Positions 23,106 through 35,212 are shown, numbered from the stretch's first letter. The stretch: DNA of 64,000 nt from Cryptomeria japonica (GCF_030272615.1 NC_081414.1:818534396-818598395), one strand, 5' to 3'. The notes: generated by a model from the letters alone, not told the origin. Translations and numbers: made by a program.

Positions 23106-24115
23106 AATAAAAAATGGATTGTACTAAAAGAAAACATAAGTTATTAGAAACATCATTAAATAATGAACTATGCATTATACCACCTACATTTAAAAGCTAA
23201 GTAAATTAAGTTTGATATTCTTTTATAATTTCTGTTATTTCGATGATTTCAACTTGTAACTTGGAAAGGTACGAACATGTAAAATATCGATGCCACTGCA
23301 GTGCTAATTTCCCAAACAAAATGCTCATTCATCAAATAGATATTCTAAACTACCCCAGAAAATCAAATTTTGTTCATTGTACAAAATAAATTCTGTGTTG
23401 TCGTTATTTGGACATAAATAAAATACAATCTGAGGAATATGCCAAGTTATGCAAGATCAACTCAGTGCACCGATAACTTTATTCAGGTCTCATTTTTGTA
23501 CTCGATAACGAATTGAAATTTTAAACGTACATCATTGAAGATGACTTCTTGAATTTTGAATTTGAATTTGGAAAAACGTGGTAATGGTGATCAACATTAA
23601 GGCTTGCGGAATGTTTCTTGGTTAAGATCAAAGCTCGTTTCATAATCAAATATATCTGTCAGTGTATTAGTAATAAAAATGAGCATGCTCTAGAGCTGAA
23701 CAAAAAGCAGTTTGGAACCGTGCAAATGCTTTAGTTTGTTGGCACAATCACAGTTAATTAAGTAGCTTTACACTGAGAAATGTTGGCTGACATTATAACA
23801 ATTTCATATCTTTGGTAGTGGATAGTGCTGTATACTTGATGAAGCGGCTTGACAAAGTGATAAATCTTTAGTAAATTTATAACAATTTACACATCAATGA
23901 CAACAGTTAGCATTGACCAATTATAACCATGTCGGACATGTCTGCCTGGCTATTGCTAGAGACTAATGTGACAAAATTTCTCAAACGTAGGCAAAAAATC
24001 ATTGTTTTTCTCATGAATGCTGTTGGACCCTTAATAAGACCAACAGGTTGAATAATCACTCATAACACATCTATTTGAATAATCAATCATAATATATCTA
24101 GTTTTCGACATTTTT
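23106..24115. other. Unassigned AT-rich spacer
   Basis: No coding, repeat or RNA feature was recognised. Confidence 0.4.
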
Positions 24116-24370
24116 GGGAAGAAGTATCAAGGCAACTTTATTGTGCTCAATTGGAGATCGCAAATAGAACTTCGGAATTACAAAGTGGCCTTGATTGCAG
24201 CTTCATGCCAGATCAACTTCGTTGTACTCAATTGGGGATAGTAACTAATACAAAATTATTTACTAGCCTTCCATTGCTTTTCTTTCCTTGATTTTGTATC
24301 ATGCCAAGATCAACTTCGTTGTGCTTGATTGGGGATTATAAATAATGCAGAATTACATACTAACCTCCAG
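24116..24370 (+). repeat. Degenerate direct repeats (~95 bp, 3 copies)
   Basis: Three copies share AAGATCAACTTCGTTGT-like bases followed by TCAATTGGGGAT. They begin near 24130, 24210 and 24305. Confidence 0.6.
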
Positions 24371-25988
24371 TTGCTTTTAATTAGGAATTGCATGCTGAAA
24401 GATCTTCAGTATTTAAGCTTTCCAAAATGACACGTATGGCTGCATCTATAAAAATGATCCAAAGCATCAAATATTACAGTGGATGCAGATTTGGGACCCT
24501 GATCAATTTGAAGAGAATATTAAATTATTTTTACCCCATATTTCATCCTGGACTATGTACTATGTAAAAATATATGCCTTTATTTGCTCTAAATTTCATC
24601 CTGACCTATCTAAAAAGTATATTGACATGCCTTTACCACAAATTTTATTACTATCAACAGTAGTTGTAGGCAAGCAATTAACACCATCTGACATTAGAAA
24701 TGCGAAACAAGGTGTAGCTCTTAAGACAACCCATTAGAAGATTTTCTAAATTCAAAACTTTAAGACTCAAAGATGAATTCAGAGATCTAAAAAATGAAGG
24801 CCATATAATTTCGATTGTGATCCTAATCAACTACTTGTTAAACATAGGAAACATATATTCAGTCTCAAATCTCAATTGCAGACCCCATTACCATATTGAA
24901 TATGTCAAGAGTAGCAAGCAAAAAATGGCCCATATGAATAAATCTCCCCATTGTCCATGTATCATTAAGTGCAGGAAGCAGCCAAAAACACAATACTTGT
25001 TCAACATTGCATCAGAGAGCCAGCTGTACATTTCTGTAGAATAATGAGAAACTATGTAACAAAATTAAATAGGAAAAACTAATTACAAGCCTTCGTAAAC
25101 CATGAACAAAAGAAAAATCCAGAGCAAAAATGGCATAAAATATTCACTCTTATCACTGGTATAAAAATGTAAGCATAGGCAACATTATTATATTGTTTGT
25201 GAGAAAATAAGAAACAAAATAGTCGTACATGGATCATTAAAAAAAACAGATGCCATAGATCAAAAATTGGCTTTAAATTAAAAATTAAAATGTGTATCTG
25301 GTTAAAAAGAAAGCTGATAAACCAACCTTAAAATTAGTATAAAGTTTGAACACAAATAATCAAACACAAACCACAATAAAACATATGGATTCCCACCAAC
25401 AAAATGGCCTTTAAAGTACATTTAATTTTTCTTTTTGGCATACAAGAAATGACCAACACCATGACAAACAAGGACCAAACGTATTGTTAAGGGAAGTCAT
25501 AATGACAGGGCAACCTTGATTTACATATATACTCAGTACTTGACAAAAAAAAGGACGAAAATTGCCCCCCTTCCAATGAAAAATACAAATCTCGCTATTT
25601 TTGGCACTGCCTGGAATCTCAAGGCCAAAACATAATCCCTACACAGTATTCTCTATGCATCAATGGCTATAGAAATAATCCTATAGTGTTTAACAACAGA
25701 GCACCTATATTCCCCTTGAACTCCAGACAATAACTAACACTGTATATTAGTTCCTGACCCTTAGATTCCCATTTCAACTACGATAAAAGTGTCATTTAAA
25801 GAAATTGGTATAATATTGACATACCTTGTGAAGTTTGAACTCTGAATATAGTTCAATTATAATACAAAAATATAATACCTAAATTTACTACAATATTGAA
25901 CAGAGAGGGTGCAAGACAAGCTAATGTTAACTTTCAGATGTCTTCAAAACATACCTACATCGGCACATTCCCCTCCATTAGAGTCATC
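24371..25988 (-). other. 3' flank of the UBA2-like gene
   Basis: This non-coding AT-rich DNA lies downstream of the gene's stop codon (read on the minus strand) and probably contains its 3' UTR. I could not fix the polyadenylation site. Further introns in the 3' UTR, known in some plant UBA2 genes, cannot be excluded. The plus-strand frames at 24483-25044 show no domain. Confidence 0.35.
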
Positions 25989-28275
25989 TCATTGCTGTGA
26001 TCTTCTTGGAAATAAGATCTGGCTTTGGTTGTGTTGTTTCTGCAGGCCTGGTGCTGGAGGCTGGCCTGTTTGCTCATTTAGCATCAGCTGGGTGGGTGGC
26101 TGAATTTGATAGGCAGGCAGCTGATCCTGCTGAGTTTGATGAATAGCCTGTGCATTTGGTTGCTGAATTGGACAGGCAGGCTGCTGATCCTGCCAAGTTT
26201 GATGAATAGCTTGTAGACCCAGTTCCTGAATTTGGTAGACAATTGGTTCCAGAGGAGAATTTGATGTAGACTGGTTCAATTGCTGGTTTTCACTGGCATT
26301 GTTTTCTTCCTTTGTTGCTTGAGAATCGTAAACATGGCTGACTACAGTTAGATCTGGTAGATCTGGTACTGCAGCCTGACTGAGTTGCTGGTTTTTATAG
26401 GCATTTTTTCCTTCCTTGATTACTTGAGTATCATAAATATGGTCGGGTGCATTTAGATCCGGTAGATCTGGTGCTGCAGCTTGGCTCAGTTGCTGGGTTT
26501 GATAGAAATTCAGTCCTTGCTGTGCTGCATGAGAACTGCTATCATATTTAATGCCCGCAAGTAATCCATGTTTATAGGTATTCAGTCCTGGCAGAGCTGT
26601 CAACAGTTCCTAAATTAGATCAAACTGGGGGAATGTGATTTCATGCTTATTTTGAGAGTAATGCAGGGTTCCTAGATAGTTAGACAAACAATAGGAATTT
26701 CAGGGAAAATGAAAAAATCAAGATTCTTTTCACTATATCTACAATACTTTATTTACACCTCTTTATCCTGTATTTTTCTCTTTTAATATTTCTTTTACAC
26801 ACCCTATATAAATCCCTTTTTGATTCAAAAAGCAGGAACCACTGTTATAAAGAAATAACAAGCTTATTAGTTGCAGTCTTAATGAATCCTAAATTAAAAT
26901 ACATTCTACGTGAAATACCAACTAGACCTATCCCACTGTAATTGAGCTTGCTAATCCAAACCACTAAGAAAACTCAAAAAATAAGATTCACCATTGAAAA
27001 GAAATAGCAAGTTTATTAATCACAGTCTCGATCAATCCTAACCTATTGTAACATAACTTCTGATCCAAACACCACATGGAATCCTGACCAGACTGATCCT
27101 ATCATAATGGGCTAGGAATTAAAACCTGCAATTGGCTGTGTTTCCAGGTATGCTTGCAATGGAATTGCCTTCTGCAGAGCTTTTGCATGATGATGAGAGC
27201 TAAAGGCTCCTGTAGGTAGATTTGGGAAATCCAATTCCCATTTCACAACTTTTTGATGGTGCTGAGAACTAGAGGCCCCTGTAGCTAGCTTTGGGAAACC
27301 CATGTCCCATTGCAGAGATTTTGCATGAAGCTGAGAGCTAGAGGCTCCTGTGGCTAGATTTGATAAACCCATGTCCAATTCTGAATCATCGAACCATTCG
27401 GGTTGCAAAACCTCAACTGGGTCAGGCCCCATAATTGAACCCTTACCATGAGTAACAGCCTGGCCACTACGGTCCAATGGAATATTCTGGACGTCTTCTT
27501 TTTGCTTCTGCTTCTTTGCAACTCTCGTACAATGCATATAATGTCCGTAAACATTCTTATCAGGTTCCTCTAGGGCCTTCTTGGCTCCTTCAACATTCTT
27601 ATATGTAAAAATAACATGGGCTTTCAATTTTCCAAACTTGCTATCAAACCCTAGCTGCCCTTCTTCTATTTCACCATATAGGGAAAAATGATTTACAAGT
27701 TTCAGGCAAGACATATAAACAGGGACATTACTTACAAGAATCTTTCTTCGCCTGACATTCTTTTGCGACATGGCAACCGCTTCCACTTGTGCTTGTTCTT
27801 GTTCATCAGAAGCCAGCCGGCACAGTGTCCTTCGGCTATCAATTTTCTTGCAAGGGTACTTGAGCGCTCTCTCTGCCCCGTCCAAGTGCTTGTATGTGAC
27901 AAAAGCGCAACCTTCAGATCTCTCAAGGTCATCGTCCATTACGACTGTGCACTCCTCGAGCTCGCCGTATAGAGAAAAAATTGAATATAGGGTTTCTTCC
28001 GTGGTTGTTGAATGCAGCCCATCGATGTAAACTTTTTTATGCGGGAGATTTTTATCAGCCAGTTTTCGTATGTTGTGCAGGAGCTGCGCGTCTTTCATGG
28101 CGGCGTCGCAGAGAATGTCGAAAACCTGGTCTGCGCTGAAGGGTTTTAACAGCTTTTTAACCTCATCTTTTTCTTCTTCTTCAGATTCATCATTGTCAGA
28201 ATTTTCAATTTCATCTTCTCCTGCAATTGCTCCTGTTCGCTCTTCTGCTTTTTTCTTCTTCAACAAGCTTTCCAT
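25989..28275 (-). CDS. UBA2: UBA2-type RNA-binding protein, two RRMs
   Basis: Likely a nuclear RNA-binding protein of the UBP1-associated protein 2 family, which in Arabidopsis binds U-rich RNA and acts in mRNA stabilisation and stress or ABA responses. Exon 1 (28275-27126) encodes: an acidic low-complexity N-terminus (residues 20-38); the family's LLKPFSADQ segment (42-50) before the first RRM; RRM1 at about 80-155 (RNP2 KVYIDGL 81-87, RNP1 EGCAFVTY 121-128); RRM2 at about 177-250 (RNP2 KILVSNV 178-184, RNP1-like KAHVIFTY 218-225); and three ~24-residue repeats (298-368). Exon 2 (26596-25989) adds ~201 Gln/Pro-rich residues. The join keeps frame (1150 + 608 nt, 585 residues) and removes an in-frame stop. 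RRM1 keeps an aromatic residue at both key RNP positions, whereas RNP2 of RRM2 lacks one. The Met is the first after an upstream acceptor-like site. Family call is firm; the splice is a prediction. Confidence 0.8.
26597..27125 (-). other. Predicted coding intron of the UBA2-like gene
   Basis: The donor reads GCAG|GTTTTA at 27126/27125 and the acceptor reads TTGACAG|CT at 26597/26596, with a branch-like CTAAT about 20 bases upstream of the acceptor. The intron is 529 bp, AT-rich and in phase 1. Translation through the donor hits a stop after four codons, so intron retention gives a 387-residue protein. The donor is weak, and transcript data are needed to settle it. Confidence 0.55.
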
Positions 28276-28640
28276 CTCTACTGTTTTACAGTCTGCTAGT
28301 TTGTTTTCGTGATGACTTGTGGCGCGAATTACAAATAAATGCGATCTGAAATTCCCTGTGATGAAAAATATTGATGGTAGTTGTTAACCACGGAGAAGAA
28401 AGATGAAAGCAAAAATACAATGTTAGAGGATTAGCGTATTAGTGGGGATTATGGAAGGAATAAAGAAAAGTTGAATACTAGTAAAAGTGACATCTTCAAC
28501 CGATTCGAACTTGCCAAATACAACGAAAATTCGATGTAATCGAGCGCCCAACCTTCCTTTCAAATACAGCGAAATTTCGGAGGGTTCGATCGCCTAACCT
28601 CGCTTTCAAATACAATTTTGTGTGGATGATTTTAATGAAT
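28276..28640 (-). promoter_or_regulatory. 5' UTR and promoter region of the UBA2-like gene
   Basis: On the minus strand a strong acceptor-like TTTTTCATCACAG|GG ends at 28356, ~80 bases upstream of the ATG. This suggests a 5' UTR intron whose first exon lies further out. Further upstream, two diverged ~55-bp copies of TTTCAAATACA-CGAAATTTCG-type sequence occur at 28520-28610. No clear TATA box was chosen. Confidence 0.4.
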
Positions 28641-28713
28641 TTTAGAATATGCTATTAGCATGGCACAACATGTAAGCCATCAAATGATTTAGGGTTAGGA
28701 TTATTCGTAATTT

Positions 28714-28737
28714 TATATATATATATATATATATATG
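28714..28737. repeat. (AT)n microsatellite
   Basis: A pure AT run of about 12 units, ~440 bp upstream of the UBA2-like start codon. Confidence 0.9.
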
Positions 28738-28764
28738 TTAGTAGCATTCATGACATAAAATATA

Positions 28765-28895
28765 AAGAGATCAAATGAATTAGGGTTAGGATTAAGGTTA
28801 GGGTTATGATTACGATTATAGTTAGGATTAGGGTAAGGGGTTGAGTTAGAGATAGAATTTTGGTTAGGGGTAGGGTTAGTATTAGAGATAGCTTG
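28765..28895 (+). repeat. Degenerate TTAGGG-like tract
   Basis: Words such as TTAGGGTTAGGATTAAGG, GTTAGGATTAGGG and GGTTAGGGGTAGGGTTAG follow one another with drift. They resemble the plant telomere unit TTTAGGG but are too irregular to be a functional telomere. The tract lies just upstream of the gene's promoter side. Confidence 0.65.
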
Positions 28896-29500
28896 TATTT
28901 AAGATTATATTGTATTTACTATTATATCTTTTAAATAGTGTTTGTGGTGTGATTATATATATCATTTTAAAAATTTTAAATTTATTCTATTGAATAACAA
29001 TCTAGACATGACCATTGTCTATTCATATGTTAAAAATTAAATTATTTATTGAGCTTGTATTTACAAGAAACAACATGGGTTATTCAATAATCGATCAACA
29101 CATGATGTTTGGGACAAATACACTTGAATATTTGATAATAATGCTATACAAGGACACAACTATTATGGCTCCAAAAACGTTAGTATTATTGACACCCCTG
29201 AAAAATCACAACCATTGCTTTTGCGATCAATAGTTTGTAATGCACCTGTAATTGCGTGTTTATGCGACTTTTCTTGATACGTTAGTGTGTTTTTGGAGCC
29301 AGAATAGTCTCTGCTGCTTTACAAGCCTAGCACATTGAGTTGTTTGTCTACATTAGAGAACGACACCATTGTTATAAATAGTTGAGCTTCAAGGTTCCAA
29401 TTTAGGGATGTATAAACCTATAACCTTGACATATAGAACCATTCTCACAACATAAAACATGAACAAACAACATTAATGATGCAACAAAACTAAAAATGCT
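28896..29500. other. Unassigned spacer with a short inverted repeat
   Basis: GGCTCCAAAAACGTTAGT near 29168 is mirrored by GTTAGTGTGTTTTTGGAGCC near 29280, with ~95 bases between the arms. Nothing else was recognised. Confidence 0.4.
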
Positions 29501-29559
29501 TATAAATGATATCTTCAATTCATCTTTACAATTACATCTCGTCGCTTGGCTATAGATTG

Positions 29560-30560
29560 AGGCCTTGAGACCTTACAACAGTCTCATCTAATATAGCTAC
29601 CTAAAATTAATGCTTATATTCCTTCATCTCTTCTAACATTTTAGCTAGGTCATATCCTACTCCCCTCTCTCGAGTGTTGGCTTTCATTCCTACTTCCACA
29701 CTTCTTGTAGAGAATTGTTCACCATATTTTGACCACTCCTCTAATTGAATCATCTTCAACATGTCTTCCTACACAATACCTCCAAATTGCATCCACTCTC
29801 TTCTACCCATGGTTTATATTTTCCTTACAACCATATTGTTATTTTATGGTTTTTCCTACTCTATTCATAGTTCATACTATATATATCTACTTTTTAAACA
29901 TGTTTTTCTTATCATCATCTTCATTAACAACTCTACTGAGCCATTCTTCTTCTTTAGGAGTAAAAACTTCATTTAGGATTAACTCAATATGCACGATCGA
30001 CTCAAAACAAATTTTCTATCAATTCCACTTCACTCCTTTGTTCACCCTTAACTTGTTGCTTCAAGTCTTCATCTTCAATTTAAATGAATCTTTGTTCCCA
30101 ATTTGACCGCTTTTACAACAATTGATTGTTATCATCTACCACTCTTCTTTCTTCTTCATTCTTTCTTTGTTAGGCTTCTATTTCTTTTCAATTGTACTAT
30201 CTATGGAATTTATCTTGTTGAACTTCTATGGTTTCTTCTTCTTCTTTTTAAATATGTTGGAATATCTATTTTCATTACTTCTACCTTCTTATTGACTTAC
30301 AATACTTAAAATGTTTTCTTATGGTCTCTAAAGGATACTAGTTCATTATCCTTTTTACACATCTTATTTAATGAATTTGATCTCTTGGACTTTATTTGTT
30401 TTTCACCTTCTCATGATGCCAACATGATAGGGATTGCATATGGACTTGTTAGTAGGAAAAAAGACTCATTTAATTTACCAACTTAGGTGAGGGAAGAGCC
30501 TAGTCCACCCCCCATTATAAGAGATAAAATCCCCTCAGGTTTCATGCTTACTAGGTCTTG
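29560..30560 (-). pseudogene. Glu/Lys-rich coding-like remnant, unidentified
   Basis: Minus-strand translation gives charged, helix-like pieces, for example MKANTRERGVGYDLAKMLEE near 29670 and KEEEWLSRVVNEDDDKK near 29930, broken by stops and shifts. Composition recalls the gag region of plant LTR elements, but no zinc knuckle, protease or reverse transcriptase motif was seen. The hydrophobic plus-strand frames over the same bases are shadows. Confidence 0.25.
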
Positions 30561-31152
30561 ATATATCGAGATGACTTACCAAGGTGATCCATGAGTCAAC
30601 ACAAGGGTACTATAGTGATTGGTAATATTTCTAGTTAATTTCACTTTATTTGTTATCTCCCTATAAAGATAACCACTCATAAAGATAAAGACCTTAAATC
30701 TAACAACATTATTCAACAGTGCTACAAAAATGCATTCAATTAAGCCCATGCTAAAAATAAAATAAGCTTAAAATACTCTTAAACTAGTTGAGGGGAAAGA
30801 AAGAATAAAAGAAAAATAAGGAAAGAGGAGGGAGAAGAGGGGAGGAGGTAGGTTGGTTGAGTAGGCTCGACCAACGAGTACCATCAACTAACATGAGAAA
30901 TCAACACTAAAAGACTAGGAATTTGAATCTATCGATTTTACAAAATGAATGCTCTAAATAATGCATTCCTAGCCACTTGACTACCTTCTACAATTGAATC
31001 ACTTGATGCTCACTACTAACTAACTACCCATTGCTCCAAATTCTACCATTGACCCATCCCCACCTATGACTTTGTCTAGTTGAGGGTTACTTTAAATAAT
31101 CCTAGACCCCCTCTTCTTTAGTTGGAGGGAAAAATAAAATTGAATTTTTTAA
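30561..31152. other. Unassigned spacer
   Basis: No feature was recognised apart from the left target copy (31153-31157) of the following solo LTR. Confidence 0.4.
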
Positions 31153-31157
31153 ACATA

Positions 31158-31620
31158 TGTGAGATTTTGCCAAGATCAAGAGGCAATGGAAAGCACAAAT
31201 AAGAGAGAACAAAATAGATGATAGAAATAAACTGTATTCTATCAAGATGAAAAATATGATCAACTGGATCATTAAGCATTACATACAATGAATATAAGCC
31301 TGCTTATATAGGCAAGGCTATATGGATATGTGAGCACACAAACATGACATGTGGCTCAATAAGAAACAAGGGTAGGTAGGAAATAGGTGTGGGTAGGTAG
31401 GAGAAATAATATAATAGTCCACATGAGGTGGATCACCCACTGAATGTGGAGTGTAACGACAAGATCAACACCATAAAAGGTGGAAATTCTCCTACACACA
31501 CTATCCCAATGTGGCACAAACACCCAAGTGTCTCATACCCAAACTACTATGAAATGCATTTCCTAAGTAAACTTAAGTAAGTGTAATAATATCCAAGATG
31601 AATAATTATTTACACCAACA
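31158..31620 (-). mobile_element. Solo LTR, Ty1/copia family (463 bp)
   Basis: On the plus strand it starts TGTGAGATTTTGCC and ends TTTACACCAACA, flanked by a perfect ACATA duplication (31153-31157 and 31621-31625). Both ends and internal words (AGGTGG, TGTAATAAT) match the LTRs of the copia element at 38190-50440, so it is a related family. Orientation is inferred from that match. No internal region follows. Confidence 0.8.
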
Positions 31621-31737
31621 ACATATTTAATTCAAATCAAATTAAGTATATTTTTAATTAAAATCTTATTACATTAGTCGAATATCAACATTTCTATATA
31701 TAAGATATGTGACATCATAAAAATTAATATAAGGGCA

Positions 31738-31871
31738 TTTCAAACTTGATAGTTTAGACAATCCAAATATTTCAAAAAAATATTATAACAACAATTACTA
31801 TCTTTTCAAACTTGATAGTTTAGACAATCCAAATATTTCAAAAAAATATTATAACAACAATTACTATCTTT
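31738..31871 (+). repeat. 66-bp tandem duplication in the foldback's left arm
   Basis: CAAACTTGATAGTTTAGACA starts at 31741 and 31807 with no difference over a unit. The right arm has the segment once, so the duplication arose after the inverted repeat formed. Confidence 0.9.
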
Positions 31872-32469
31872 CACAAAACTATCACATAAGTTAATATTTA
31901 GAATATATGTTTTAAATATCGATATATATGAGACACATATTGTCTCATTAGTAAATGATTAAAAGTTTTCAAAAGTACAAATTTATATCAAATTAAAGTT
32001 TGTTTGTTCCCTAAGTCTAATCTAGAAAAGAGAATGACATCATGTTGATTTAACCACCAATTGTGAAGCTTGTTTGGCTTTATTGAACTTCACCATGAAA
32101 GGTGAAGATGTTTATTGCATAGAGGCAACATAAAAATGGAGTAATATAGAATGTGGAGAATCTTGTGCAACTATGTTTTACTTATCACATACACCAAAGT
32201 TTGCATATGAATTGAGAAAATATATGAAAAAGTATCATGGAATTTTTATTTCTAAAAAATTCATAAATTGTTCATATATGTTCTAAGTTCACATGCAAGC
32301 TTTAGTGTATGTGATAAGTAAAACATAGCTGCATAAGATTCTTTATATTTTAGATGGCTCTATTTTTATATTGTCTCTATGTGAGGGTCAAGTTTACCTC
32401 ATTATGAAGTTCAAAGAAACTTAACAAGCTTCACGATTGGTGGCTAAAGCATTGTGATGTAATTGTGAT

Positions 32470-33239
32470 GCAAGAGCATCCCCGATTCATAGCAACCTTG
32501 CATCAACCAAAAATATTTTCCTTTTTGTTTGTAGTTTCAACATTTCTTTCTGTGTTTCTTGGATTTGGCTCACCGGATCTAGTGGAGTTGAATTTTGCTT
32601 GAAGACTTGATCATCTTCCTTATTCCCAAACCGTAGAGCATTTGGATCGTTTTCCGACAATTTATCGCTACCAGTTTCCATGACAGTTTCCTGTTACTGG
32701 TTGCTTGGACCTATTGGCATTTGTAATCTACCAGATCCCTTCCATATCTTGCGAAGCCTTGACCATTGATTTTGATGTTCCTTGGCGTGTGGCCTACCTT
32801 TTCTCGTGATCTACTCTTCATCCTTTGGATTTTCCGGAGTAATCTCTTGGCGGAGGCCGACCTTGTTGGTTTTACACGTTAGGTCTTGTTCTTCGGGTTT
32901 TGATCCCTTTTTGGGCCGACCGGATCCTCTTGGATCATATAAATCATTGTAATAGAGAATTAGAATGTAAAAATGAAGAAGTTAGACTGAGTGTAGAAGA
33001 TAGATCTTAAGATTGAAGGTCCCGGTTGTGACCTATTCTGTACTTTTGAGCATGTTTTAGCAGGCTTGTGAGTCGGTTTATGTAACCCGGTTGTTACCGG
33101 TTGGTTGTAATCAATTTTCATGTTATAATTCAATTTGTTCTGTATCGCCTCCATCATGTCTTTGTGTTTCCGTTGTGTTTACTCTTGTTGACCGATCTGG
33201 ACTGATCTCTTTGAGGTCCCTCCTAACCGGTGACTGCTT
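32470..33239. mobile_element. Insertion (~770 bp) in the foldback's right arm
   Basis: The segment breaks the pairing of the two arms, is richer in GC, and is bracketed by AATTGTG (32463-32469) and AATTGTG (33240-33246), a probable 7-bp target copy. Internally it has many ACCGG words and a TATAAAT-like box near 32938. It may be a solo LTR or another non-autonomous element. Terminal motifs are unclear. Confidence 0.5.
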
Positions 33240-33620
33240 CAAATTGTGTCTTCCAAATCAAATCTAAAGAAGAAACATGTTTAATTAATACAAATTTGTG
33301 TTATTTATTTTGAAAATTTTCGATGGTTTAATAATGTGACAGTATGTGTTTCATATTATAAAGATTGATATTTAAAATCGACATTTTAAATATTACCTTA
33401 TGTGATAGTTTTGTGAAATATTTGTAATTGATGTTGTACAATATTTATATTATGAAATATTTGGATTGTTTAAACTATTAAGTTTTAAGCGTCCCTCTAT
33501 AATTTTTATGATGTCATATCTCTTACATAGAATGATTGATATTTGACCAAAGTAATATGATTTTATTTGAGATTATATTTCATTTGGTTTAAATTAAATA
33601 AGTATATTATAATCTTGGTC

Positions 33621-33912
33621 CCCTATAGATAGTAGTCAAGTTTATGTTGGAGAGGGAGAGAGAGGGTGGGCAGCAGAGGGGCACATTCAAAGAAATAATA
33701 AACATGTACATTTTTTAAAGAAAATAAAAAAGAAAGTAACCAAAACATATATACATTGGATGCAACCAATAATGTCACATCCTAATATGCATTAAATGCT
33801 AAAAAGTGTTTTCTTACATAGAATTAACACATGTAATCTACAACAATCATATTTCTTGGCTCATAAAACTCAAATTGAAAATAAAGAGACCCTCACTAGA
33901 TTAATTGTGGAG
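33621..33912. other. Spacer left of the 3.5-kb LTR
   Basis: A GA-rich run (GGAGAGGGAGAGAGAGGG, near 33650) and AT-rich DNA lie here. It should be the continuation of the LINE tail at 37447-38189, since the LTR between them is an insertion, but I see no LINE domain in it. Confidence 0.35.
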
Positions 33913-34253
33913 AAGAATGTCACAACCCTCCTTTATCACCTTTGGATTAAAATACAAACTCTATTATATTTCTTTTGGCTAAACTATTGAATGAATATTA
34001 TAAAGGAATAAAAATAATAAATCACACACACACCTGGAAAATATACTTTTTTTTTCTTAATTGTTTATTTAAATTTCCTCACCCAAATAATGGCACATGT
34101 CGTAGGAAGAATAAGAAGCTTCTAGAGGCTTCTCCACCACCTTGCATGTAACTACTCCCACTAAGTCTAATCAATTTGCATGAAGGCCAAATTGGGAGAG
34201 AATCTCTATTTTTCAATTAAAAACATTAGGTAGTGGAATTTGGAGATTTTTCT

Positions 34254-34260
34254 TATAAAA
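34254..34260 (+). promoter_or_regulatory. Possible TATA box in LTR copy A
   Basis: TATAAAA lies ~340 bp inside the element. In copy B the matching bases read TATAAT, a weaker form. Confidence 0.35.
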
Positions 34261-35212
34261 GATGTACAAGTTTTCAAAAAAAAGGGGTTGGTAATTCCAT
34301 AATGATTTTCTTCAAGTAAATTCTTCTTTTGTAGTCATATTTCATTTTTGAGCTAAGATTTTTGCTTTGGAGGACTTCTTTCAAGTTGAAGGATCAAGGG
34401 AGATTCATAGGGGATTCTACACCATTTTCAAGCATCCAGGTTCTTCCCATTTAATTTTTTATGCATCTCATCTTTGCTGCAAATCAGATTAGATTAATTA
34501 GATCCATTAGTTTCAAATTTTTGATAGAAGTAGATTAATTTGTTAAGAAATTAGAAATCATTTGTTTCAAATTTTGTTGATAAGAATTAGTTTCATTTGT
34601 TCATTTAGATCCATTAGTTTCAATTTTTTTTTAACTTAGATCCATATATTTCAAATTCTTGATAGGAATTTGTTTAAAATCTCTTATTAAGTTTTAGATT
34701 GATTCTTGCTGAAGAACTAAATCAGAACCATCTTTATTTCCTTTCTCTAGAATCATCTCTTTGGTTATTGTTTATCTGAATCTCATCCTTTAAAGAGATT
34801 TCGCTGTGATTATTTCCTCTGTGTCTGGTTTGAGATTTTACTGTGATTATTCTCCCTGTAATATTTAAATCTGTATGATTATTCTTTCTATTTCTGTGAA
34901 TAAATCTCTGTGGGGAAACAACATATAAGTATATCTCTGTAAGTTTTAGATTGAAAATCAGATTAAAAAACACACTTTATGAGCTTGCATTTACCAACAT
35001 ATTTCATCTATCTTCATGGCTAGAAACGAATATTGTATCTGGATTGTCTATCTTTGAGCATAAATCTCTGTGGGGAAATAACATATAAGTTTATCTCTGT
35101 AGATTTTATGAGATTACACTTCCCAGCATAATCATCTATCTTTCATCTTCCTAGATTGTTTATCTGTGTGAATAACTTTCTGGATTATTCACCCTGTGAA
35201 TGAGTCCTTATT

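Larger units (their letters stand above)
31626..33620. mobile_element. Long foldback (inverted-repeat) element
   Basis: DNA from 31626 to ~32245 is repeated in inverted order from ~32250 to 33620, with virtually no loop; the centre lies near 32248. Matching landmarks: AATTGTGAAGCTTGTTTGG (left) against AACAAGCTTCACGATTGG (right); GTGATAAGTAAAACATAG (right) against its complement at left; and CATCATAAAAATTA (left) against TAATTTTTATGATGTCA-like bases (right). The left arm has its own 66-bp duplication, and the right arm holds a ~770-bp insertion. Outer ends are approximate and no terminal motif was fixed. Confidence 0.75.

Noticed and set aside
27688-28312. Plus-strand frames over the RRM gene
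   Set aside because: They are antisense shadows of exon 1 of the UBA2-like gene.
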